From Sphingobium estronivorans (GTDB taxonomy: Bacteria; Pseudomonadota; Alphaproteobacteria; Sphingomonadales; Sphingomonadaceae), in contig NZ_LFCT01000021.1 in the NCBI RefSeq assembly GCF_008692605.1, forward strand, positions 1 to 64,000: a stretch of DNA of 64,000 nucleotides. The letters are read 5' to 3'. Each line of letters opens with the position of its first letter. Within the stretch, counting starts at the first letter, position 1. The notes beneath the pieces are model-generated. The model worked only from the letters and a program-made list of their open reading frames with translations. It did no database searches and had not been told where the DNA came from. Shown piece by piece: positions 58,176 to 64,000 of this stretch. Made by a program: the position numbers and the translations under genes.

Positions 58176-59795
58176 TCAGGCATCGCTCCTCGACCTCACA
58201 AACCCTTCATAATCATTGTGGACCGCATGGGTGCAGGCGGCCGAATATTGCGGGAAGCCACCGACGTAGATCATGAACCCGCCCTTCTTTCCTTCGATAT
58301 TCTTGCCGTTATACCAGGAGTCGGCGAGCTTGTGCACGGTGCCCTCGGAAATCATGTCGACATGGTCGTGCCACTGATTTTCGGCTTCGGGGGTGGTATC
58401 GATCCTCGCATAGCCCTCCCGCTCCATGTCGTCGATGACGTCCGCGGTCCAGTTGACCTGCCACTCGCCCGTGGTGATCATCTGGGCCTGGGCCGCCGGA
58501 GTAGTCGGGCCGTGGATCATGAAAAGATTGGGGAAGCCCGCAATCATCGAACCAAGATAGGTGGTCGGCCCGTCGGACCATTTGTCCGCGAGCTTCACGC
58601 CGTCGACGCCCTCGATGTCGATCCGCATCATCGCGCCGGTGATCGCGTCGAAGCCGGTGGCCGTGACGATCACGTCGAGATCATAATCCGCCTTGGCCGT
58701 GCGCAGGCCCGACGGCGTGTAGGCGACGATCGGATCCGATTTCACGTCCACAAGCGTGACGTTGTCGCGGTTGTAGATCTCATAATAGCCGTTATCGACG
58801 CACAGCCGCTTGCCGCCGATCGGATAGGTCGTGGGGCAGAGCAGCTCAGCCGTCTGCGGCGACTTCACGGTCTCGCGAATCTTCTTGCGCACGAATTCGC
58901 ACACAATGTCGTTCACCGCCATATCGGTCATGACGTCCCTGAAGACCACGAGCATCTGCATCGCCTTCTTCGAGTTCCACGCCTGTTCCAGCATCGCCTC
59001 CTGCTGCTCGGGCGTGCAGTCGTGCGCGGAAATATCGGTATATTCTACCAGCGATGCGCCGTAATTTTTGAGCATCTCCTTCCGCCGCCCGGCATAGTCG
59101 CTCTTCCATTCATTTTCATATTCCGCGTCCAGCGGCCGGTTGCCCGATGGCATGCTGAACACCGGCGTGCGCTGGAAGACGAACAGATGGTCGGCCTGTT
59201 CCGCGATGAGGGGAGCGGCCTGGATGCCGGTCGAGCCCGTCCCGATCAGGCCGACGCGCTTGCCCGACAGGTCCAGCCCTTCGCGCGGCCATTGCGTGGT
59301 GTGATAGATGTCCCCGGTGAACGTCTCGCGCCCCGGCCAGTTGGGGGCATTGGGCACGGTCAGGCTGCCGGTCGCCGCGATCACATAGCGGCAAATGACC
59401 TCTTCACCCTTGTCGGTATGGACATGCCAGCGGTTCGTCGCCGCGTCGAACCGCATCTTCTGCACCATCGTGGAGAGCCGGATATGCTCGCGAAGCTGGA
59501 AACGATCCGCGACATGGTTGGCGTAGCGCTCCAGATCGGGCTGGGCGGAAAAATATTCCGGCCAGCGCCACTCCTGCTGCAAATCCTCGTCAAAGCTGTA
59601 GGAATATTCAACGCTTTGAATATCCACCCGGGCGCCGGGATAGCGGTTCCAGTACCATGTGCCTCCTACGCCGTCGCCGGCTTCGAAACACAGGACGTCA
59701 TAATCCTTCCGCAGGCGGTGGACGGCGTACATCCCCGAAAATCCCGCGCCGATGATGACGATATCGACATTCTTGACCAAAGCATTTTCCTGCAC
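58176..59795 (-). CDS. Baeyer-Villiger flavin monooxygenase (cyclohexanone monooxygenase-like)
   Basis: Type I BVMO of 539 residues, the typical length. Dinucleotide motif GAGFSG at 16-21, then GVGGTWYWNRYPGARVD near 42-58, the BVMO fingerprint FTGDIYHTTQWP at 159-170, and the NADP motif GTGSTG at 185-190. It would insert oxygen next to a ketone to give an ester or lactone, using NADPH, FAD and O2. It follows an SDR by 68 bases in the same direction; an alcohol-dehydrogenase then BVMO pair is a standard route for cyclic alcohol breakdown. No lactone hydrolase is next to it. Confidence 0.93.
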   Translation of the reverse strand: MQENALVKNVDIVIIGAGFSGMYAVHRLRKDYDVLCFEAGDGVGGTWYWNRYPGARVDIQSVEYSYSFDEDLQQEWRWPEYFSAQPDLERYANHVADRFQLREHIRLSTMVQKMRFDAATNRWHVHTDKGEEVICRYVIAATGSLTVPNAPNWPGRETFTGDIYHTTQWPREGLDLSGKRVGLIGTGSTGIQAAPLIAEQADHLFVFQRTPVFSMPSGNRPLDAEYENEWKSDYAGRRKEMLKNYGASLVEYTDISAHDCTPEQQEAMLEQAWNSKKAMQMLVVFRDVMTDMAVNDIVCEFVRKKIRETVKSPQTAELLCPTTYPIGGKRLCVDNGYYEIYNRDNVTLVDVKSDPIVAYTPSGLRTAKADYDLDVIVTATGFDAITGAMMRIDIEGVDGVKLADKWSDGPTTYLGSMIAGFPNLFMIHGPTTPAAQAQMITTGEWQVNWTADVIDDMEREGYARIDTTPEAENQWHDHVDMISEGTVHKLADSWYNGKNIEGKKGGFMIYVGGFPQYSAACTHAVHNDYEGFVRSRSDA

Positions 59796-59863
59796 GTCTT
59801 AACCCCAGCGAAGCTCAATATTCAGTCTCAAAATCCGGCGGACGCGGGATGCGCCAACACCGG

Positions 59864-60637
59864 TCACTTGTCAAAATCGGGAGGCGCGATCGCCGGCATC
59901 CGGGCCGATGCCGCGCCATCGACCGACAGGATCACGCCGTTCACGAAACTCGCCTCGTCAGTGGCGAGAAAAAGCGCCGCCGCCGCAATTTCCTCCGGCC
60001 TGCCGAACCTTCCGGGCAGCAAGGTCGCCTCATAGGCCGGAACGCCGCCCGGCAGGTTGTTCGCCCAGGCGAGAATGGCCGGCGTCTCGATCGAGCCGGG
60101 CGCGATGGCGTTGATGCGCACGCCGCTGCGTGCATTCTCCACCGCCGCCGATTGGGTGAGATGGTTGACGCCCGCCTTGGCGGCGCCATAGGTGGCGAGA
60201 CCCGGCGCCCCGGCAAATCCGGCGCCCGAGGAAATGTTGATGATGCTGCCCGACCGGTTGGGCAGCATCGCGCGCAACGCGGCCCGCGTTCCATAGAAGG
60301 TCGACGACAATGTGAGGGCGAGAACGCGGTTCCATTCCTCATCCGTCGCATCGGTGAGCAGTCCCGCCACCGACTGGCCGACATTGTTGACCATCAGGTC
60401 GATCCGGCCGAACCGCGCGACGACATCATCGACCAGCGAATCGACTGCTCCCGCCCCGGTGACGTCGCAGGTCTGCCCGACGATCCGTTCCTGGCCTTCG
60501 GCGGTCCGGGCGACGGCATCGGCGTTAATGTCGGCGGCGATGACGCTCGCCCCTTCCGCCGCGAATCGACGGGCAATAGCAGCGCCGATGCCCGATCCCG
60601 CCCCCGTGACGATGGCGATCCGCTTGTCCAACCGCAT
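59864..60637 (-). CDS. SDR family oxidoreductase
   Basis: Classical SDR of 257 residues. TGAGSGIG at 11-18, NNVG at 84-87, Ser137, Tyr150 and Lys154; YGAAKAGVNHLTQSAAVENA and the tail VNGVILSVDGA are present. It is a paralog of the gene at 38-814. AGGAG lies about 7 bases before ATG 60637; the upstream frame is longer but non-domain. Immediately upstream of the BVMO on the same strand, so it likely supplies the ketone substrate. Confidence 0.9.
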   Translation of the reverse strand: MRLDKRIAIVTGAGSGIGAAIARRFAAEGASVIAADINADAVARTAEGQERIVGQTCDVTGAGAVDSLVDDVVARFGRIDLMVNNVGQSVAGLLTDATDEEWNRVLALTLSSTFYGTRAALRAMLPNRSGSIINISSGAGFAGAPGLATYGAAKAGVNHLTQSAAVENARSGVRINAIAPGSIETPAILAWANNLPGGVPAYEATLLPGRFGRPEEIAAAALFLATDEASFVNGVILSVDGAASARMPAIAPPDFDK

Positions 60638-60809
60638 TCTTCCACTCCTATTTCGACAAGCCCGGCCATTCTTTCGTCCCGCGACCGGCGGGAAACGAGA
60701 ACGTTCGTATCCATATCTAGCCTGCCACTGGCATGGAAGACGATCCGATGCAACCGGATAGCCGCGCCCGGAGCCTTTTGATTTTACATTGGCCCAGAGC
60801 GGCGCAATT

Positions 60810-60842
60810 GGACCCGTCGCCACAGATATTGGCGACGGGTCC
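60810..60842. repeat. Perfect 13-base-pair hairpin
   Basis: GGACCCGTCGCCA (60810-60822) pairs perfectly with TGGCGACGGGTCC (60830-60842), 7-base loop. No T-run follows on either strand. It lies about 170 bases upstream of the SDR start, so it may be a leader structure or regulatory site rather than a terminator. Confidence 0.45.
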
Positions 60843-60951
60843 CCATGCAGCCTGCCCACGCCCATATGGTCGGGTTGGCCGGAGCGCTGACCCGCCTCTG
60901 CGCGGGCGGACGCCGATAATTACTGGGCCAGGAAGCGTATGATCACTCCTT

Positions 60952-60987
60952 GGAAAGGCGCCGGGCGGATCACACCGGCGCCTTTCC
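60952..60987 (-). terminator. Hairpin terminator of the small membrane protein gene
   Basis: GGAAAGGCGCCGG (60952-60964) pairs perfectly with CCGGCGCCTTTCC (60975-60987), 10-base loop. It begins 2 bases after the stop at 60990 on the minus strand. The stem ends with T residues, but there is no long T-run. Confidence 0.55.
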
Positions 60988-60989
60988 AT

Positions 60990-61139
60990 TCAACCGACGC
61001 GGCGTCCCGTCACGAGATTATACACCAGGACAATCAGAGCCAGCACGAGAAGAAGATGGATCAACGCGCCGCCGACCGGGACCACAAAGGCACCCAAGGC
61101 CCACAACACAAGCAAAATCAATATGAGAGTCCAAAGCAT
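60990..61139 (-). CDS. lmo0937-like small membrane protein
   Basis: A 49-residue protein read on the minus strand, beginning MLWTLILILLVLWALGAF and ending NLVTGRRVG. Two hydrophobic segments flank a PVGGALIHLL turn, the pattern of lmo0937-family/DUF5670 proteins that are common in stress regulons. GGAG lies 8 bases before the ATG at 61139. A terminator hairpin follows the stop. The function is unknown. Confidence 0.75.
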   Translation of the reverse strand: MLWTLILILLVLWALGAFVVPVGGALIHLLLVLALIVLVYNLVTGRRVG

Positions 61140-61325
61140 GATCGATCTCCAAAAGAGAGAGAAGGTGCATCTTTAATTGTTACGCACGGCGATAGTTCCC
61201 CGCGATGAGCCGATAGCGGTGACCTCTGCCTCCACAGCCTGCCATTTCTCGGGCTCTTCCTGCAATTCGCGCGAACACCCCGCGTCCGCTTGGCCGCGAC
61301 AGAAGATTGGTCGTTGTCCGCCCGA

Positions 61326-61805
61326 TCATTTGGCGGTGGTGTCGAGCTTTGCGTGACTGCCTTCCTCGCTCGGATTGATTTTCCCGCCGAACAGCATCTT
61401 GAGCTTTCCGGAAAGCGAGACATCCGCCTCCCACATTTCCGCCTCATCGATGTCGAAACGCAACAACGCCAGATTAGGGTCAGACTTACCGCCGGGAAAC
61501 CAGGCCTCCACCTGCTTGGACCAAAGCCTGTCAATCATCGCCGGATCATTGTCGATTCCCACCTTCCCTGACAGGCAGGCGAAGAAATCATGGCCCTTTG
61601 AGACGAACTGGCCCATCGCTGGTCCGCCTGTGGCGAGGCGGTTATCTTTGCCAATGAAAAACCAAAGTGTATCGACCTGACCCTTGTCAAGCTGTGCCGT
61701 AAGAGGCTCGCTATGGTTTCTGCCACCTGTGAGGCCCAGCATCATGAATGGACTGGCCGTCATACGATCCCAAAAATGTTCTTTCAGCTTTTGCGTGTCA
61801 GTCAT
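61326..61805 (-). CDS. Pyridoxamine 5'-phosphate oxidase-fold general stress protein
   Basis: Protein of 159 residues with the split-barrel FMN-binding fold. HFWDRMTASPFMMLGL opens it, TLWFFIGKD and FFACLSGKVGIDNDPAMIDRLW are the core, and GGKINPSEEGSHAKLDT the tail; the end resembles general stress protein 26-type members. Likely binds FMN, haem or F420; activity unknown. GGGAG lies 8 bases before ATG 61805. Monocistronic in the view given here. Confidence 0.85.
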   Translation of the reverse strand: MTDTQKLKEHFWDRMTASPFMMLGLTGGRNHSEPLTAQLDKGQVDTLWFFIGKDNRLATGGPAMGQFVSKGHDFFACLSGKVGIDNDPAMIDRLWSKQVEAWFPGGKSDPNLALLRFDIDEAEMWEADVSLSGKLKMLFGGKINPSEEGSHAKLDTTAK

Positions 61806-61865
61806 GGCCATCTCCCAGTTGCTGGAGACCAATATACGATCAATGGGCATGAAAGGTCCGCGCAT

Positions 61866-62150
61866 CGGTCATGGCAGAATCTACCGTCGTGACCAGCTTC
61901 CCCGGTGAACGGGCGAGAGTCCCTTCAGTCGAACGGCACCGGGCCGATGGATAAATCATTGGTTATATAGGATTTATTTGTGAGATTGCGCCCCGCATCC
62001 TTGATCCCGATGTCCCTGCCCAATAGGCCAAAGATACTCCGATGATGCTGGGATCAGAGCCCAGGTCGAAAGGGGGGCGCGGCCGGGATCACTGCGATTC
62101 ACAGCTCACCCCGGCCGGGGGCTCCTTTTGCGTGCGTTGAACGGGGCTTA
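61866..62150. other. Intergenic region with a GC-rich hairpin
   Basis: No gene is seen. An AT-rich patch at about 61955-61985 lies in front of the stress-protein gene on the minus strand and may contain its promoter. GGCCGGG (62081-62087) pairs with CCCGGCC (62110-62116), see separate entry. Confidence 0.45.
62081..62116 (-). terminator. Weak hairpin after the SDR gene
   Basis: A 7-base-pair stem with a 22-base loop, 34 bases after the SDR stop on the minus strand. Its 3' side is followed by GCGCCCCCCTTT, a short T-run. Weak evidence for termination. Confidence 0.3.
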
Positions 62151-62987
62151 TCAGGACGCCATGTAACTGCCGCCGCTGACGCTCAACATCTGCCCGGTGA
62201 AATAGGACGACGCATCAGAGGCCAGGAAGAGCGCGGCGCGGGCGATGTCGTCGGGACTTCCCGCGCGCCTCAGCGGCAGGTCGTCGCCCGAAATATAGCT
62301 GTCGGTGCCGGCGGCGATCCGTGCCCGCGCATCGTCCGGGTCGCCGAAGACATCAAAGGCGAAGCGCCGCCAGTTGCTGCCGCTGGACACGTCCTCGCGC
62401 GAATAGGGGATGATCCATCCCGGCGAGATGGCATTGACGCGTACGCCCTTGCTCGCCCATTCGAAGGCCAGGGCGCGGGTCAGGGAGTCCACATAGCCCT
62501 TGGTCCCGGCATAGTTGACCATCCCCATGCCCGATTTCGGCACGACCGAAGAGGCGGAGGAAATGTTGATGATGCTGCCGCCGCCCGACGCCAGCATGGT
62601 TTTCCCGACGGCCTGGATGCAATGGATGACGCCCCGGATGTTGAGGTCGATCTCCCAGTTCAGCGCGTCGTCGTCCTTTTCCTCAAAGGGGGAAATGGTC
62701 CCCGGCCCGCCCGCATTGTTGATGAGGACGGAAATCGGGCCGAAATGCTCCATGGCCTGGCGGGTCATCGCTTCCACCGCCGCGCGATCCGTCACGTCGG
62801 CTTGCAGGGCGATGGCGCGGCCGCCGAGCTTTTCGGCGCGCGCGGCGACTTCGCGCGCCTTGTCCATGTCGCGGCCGACGATGACGACATTGCACCCTTC
62901 CGCCGCGAAATGCAGGCTGAGGCCGATGCCGATGCCGCTGTTGCCGCCGGTGATGATCGCGGTCTTGCCCGCCAGTTGCAGATCCAT
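62151..62987 (-). CDS. SDR family oxidoreductase
   Basis: SDR of 278 residues. TGGNSGIG is at 13-20, NNAG at 90-93, Ser at about 143, Tyr159 and Lys163 in YAGTKGY. An insertion of about 20 residues after ISPGWIIPYSRED makes it longer than the standard 250. ATG 62987 has AAGG 10 bases upstream; an ORF extension to 63071 is not supported. It is the last gene of a reverse run DUF1214-PPOX-SDR. Confidence 0.88.
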   Translation of the reverse strand: MDLQLAGKTAIITGGNSGIGIGLSLHFAAEGCNVVIVGRDMDKAREVAARAEKLGGRAIALQADVTDRAAVEAMTRQAMEHFGPISVLINNAGGPGTISPFEEKDDDALNWEIDLNIRGVIHCIQAVGKTMLASGGGSIINISSASSVVPKSGMGMVNYAGTKGYVDSLTRALAFEWASKGVRVNAISPGWIIPYSREDVSSGSNWRRFAFDVFGDPDDARARIAAGTDSYISGDDLPLRRAGSPDDIARAALFLASDASSYFTGQMLSVSGGSYMAS

Positions 62988-63042
62988 GGGAGAAAGCCTT
63001 CGTTCGGAAATTGTCGACAAAATTACAGGGCGGCGGATCGCC

Positions 63043-63444
63043 TCAGGGCTGGACCCAGACCTCGGCCACATCGATCGTCACCGTCGCCCGCTGCGCGTCC
63101 GGCGCGTCATAGGGATATTGGTCCATCCCCATATGATGGCGGGCGATGCTGTCGATGAAGACCCGATCCGGGTCGTCGGCCAGCACCGCCCGCCCCCGGA
63201 TTTCCAGATAGCGCATGGGGTTTTGCGGATCGATCAGGCAGAGCGAGACGCGATCGTCCTTCACCAGATTCTTATATTTGCCGCGCGTTTTCAGGGTGCT
63301 GAAACGGACCTGCCCCTCTTCCAGAAGCGCCGAAACGGGATGCACGGAAAGCAGCCCGTTCGCCTTCGTCGTGGCGCAAAAGCAGGGCGTCCTGTTCTCG
63401 AACAGATCGAGATGCGACGCCGGGATTTCCTTCTCCAGACCCAT
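63043..63444 (-). CDS. PPOX class F420/FMN-dependent split-barrel protein
   Basis: Protein of 133 residues with the PNPOx-like split barrel: LFENRTPCFCATTKANG, HPVSALLEEGQVRFSTLKTRGKYKNLVKDDRVSLCLID and YLEIRGRAVLADDPD. These are the signature segments of the PPOX class family, which bind F420 or FMN and reduce or oxidise unsaturated compounds. AAGGAA is 7 bases before ATG 63444. In operon with the upstream DUF1214 gene (15 bases) and probably the SDR 55 bases downstream. Confidence 0.87.
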   Translation of the reverse strand: MGLEKEIPASHLDLFENRTPCFCATTKANGLLSVHPVSALLEEGQVRFSTLKTRGKYKNLVKDDRVSLCLIDPQNPMRYLEIRGRAVLADDPDRVFIDSIARHHMGMDQYPYDAPDAQRATVTIDVAEVWVQP

Positions 63445-63459
63445 GGACTGTTCCTTCGT

Positions 63460-64000
63460 TCAGCAGCTTCTTTCGCGCAACGCCACATGGCGCTGGCGGA
63501 TGGCGATCGCGGCTCGACGCTCCTGCGGCGTCAGGCGGACGGTTTCGGCGGGCAGCAGCGCATCCAGCGCGTCCGCCTTGATCCGGCGCATGGTCACGTG
63601 CGGATTGTCCTGCGTCCATATCCAGCGCCAGATCAAGAGTCCTGTCGTCCGGCCGCAAGTGTCCAGCCAATTGGCGATACCGGGGTCCCGATGCGCGACC
63701 ACGATACGTGCCACGCCGTCATCGTCTATCCTGATCTGGCGGCAGTTCAGGCTGGTCTGGTGATTGGCATAGTCCATGCTGACCATGGCGTTATTCTGTA
63801 ACTGGAACGACCAATATTGCGCGTCCGGCGGTGTGAATTCCAGCAGCAGCATCTCGTCTGCGGACAGTTCATAGCCATTGTTGCCGTAGAGAATATCCTT
63901 GGCGCCGCCGACATAGGATTGCGCCTGATTGAAATGACCGGCTTTGCGCTGCCGATGATATTCCTCCATCCACGGCGTCCAGAACAGGGCATTGCTCTCG
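63460..64000 (-). CDS. DUF1214-type protein, 5' end outside the window (partial)
   Basis: The frame is open from the stop at 63460 to the window edge at 64000, about 180 codons, with no start inside. The readable part contains ELSADEMLLLEFTPPDAQYW, MDYANHQTSLN, RIVVAHRDPGIANWLDTCGR and GLLIWRW. These match the C-terminal domain of DUF1254/DUF1214 proteins, often found with aromatic or steroid degradation. The reverse gene lies before PPOX and SDR in a common direction. Confidence 0.75.
   Translation of the reverse strand, partial: ESNALFWTPWMEEYHRQRKAGHFNQAQSYVGGAKDILYGNNGYELSADEMLLLEFTPPDAQYWSFQLQNNAMVSMDYANHQTSLNCRQIRIDDDGVARIVVAHRDPGIANWLDTCGRTTGLLIWRWIWTQDNPHVTMRRIKADALDALLPAETVRLTPQERRAAIAIRQRHVALRERSC

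Larger units (their letters stand above)
60638..60989. other. 352-base gap before the SDR-BVMO genes
   Basis: No gene is seen. It holds two perfect hairpins (60810-60842 and 60952-60987) and the upstream region of the SDR gene at 60637. GC-rich throughout. Confidence 0.5.

Noticed and set aside
1..64000. tRNA, rRNA, CRISPR, prophage or intact transposase genes
   Set aside because: I looked for conserved rRNA/tRNA segments, regular repeats, integrase and transposase signatures and saw none.

Overview
The window looks like chromosomal or megaplasmid DNA of a sphingomonad (Alphaproteobacteria; Sphingobium, Novosphingobium or Sphingomonas type). The evidence is high-GC coding DNA, several TonB-dependent receptors of the large sphingomonad type, two membrane PQQ dehydrogenases, an HWE-type histidine kinase, an EcfG-like stress promoter, NodT/AaeB-type efflux and many short-chain dehydrogenases (SDRs). 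No tRNA, rRNA, CRISPR array, intact insertion sequence or phage gene was seen.

Region by region. 1-9.5 kb: a forward operon with SDR, zinc alcohol dehydrogenase, exported Cys-type sulfatase, PQQ dehydrogenase and, after a structured leader, a TonB receptor; this resembles a module for uptake and oxidation of a sulfated or hydroxylated compound. It ends at a strong bidirectional terminator. 9.5-15.6 kb: a reverse signalling operon (CHASE3/GAF hybrid kinase, CheR-like methyltransferase, REC-PAS-HWE kinase-REC), with a divergent PRC-barrel stress protein. 16.4-20.3 kb: LysR regulator translationally coupled to a TonB receptor. 20.4-25 kb: four-gene aromatic-acid-type efflux operon. 25-28 kb: an orphan acyl-CoA carboxyltransferase and an MBL hydrolase. 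28-33.2 kb: a surface-glycan cluster with four reverse genes overlapping by ATGA or TTGA, facing one forward gene. 33.3-37.5 kb: second sulfatase, an ArsR/SRPBCC pair whose operator covers the ArsR start codon, and an SDR. 37.6-42.1 kb: iron uptake (TonB siderophore receptor divergent from a PepSY membrane reductase operon, Fur-box-like sites), followed by a decayed TonB receptor.

42.5-64 kb: a catabolic accessory region. It carries FAD dehydrogenase + DUF3237, a BCCT transporter, a zeta-class GST, a two-domain VOC protein, a second PQQ dehydrogenase, TetR, and a compact FAD dehydrogenase-VOC-SDR-TIM barrel operon. Then come a chromate-type transporter, an SDR-Baeyer-Villiger monooxygenase pair, small stress proteins, and an SDR-PPOX-DUF1214 operon cut by the window edge. 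Taken together this suggests import and oxidative breakdown of cyclic (alicyclic, terpenoid, steroid-like or aromatic) and possibly sulfated compounds; the substrate cannot be read from the sequence. Paralogous pairs (sulfatase, PQQ dehydrogenase, FAD dehydrogenase, SDR) and three gene relics point to duplication followed by decay.
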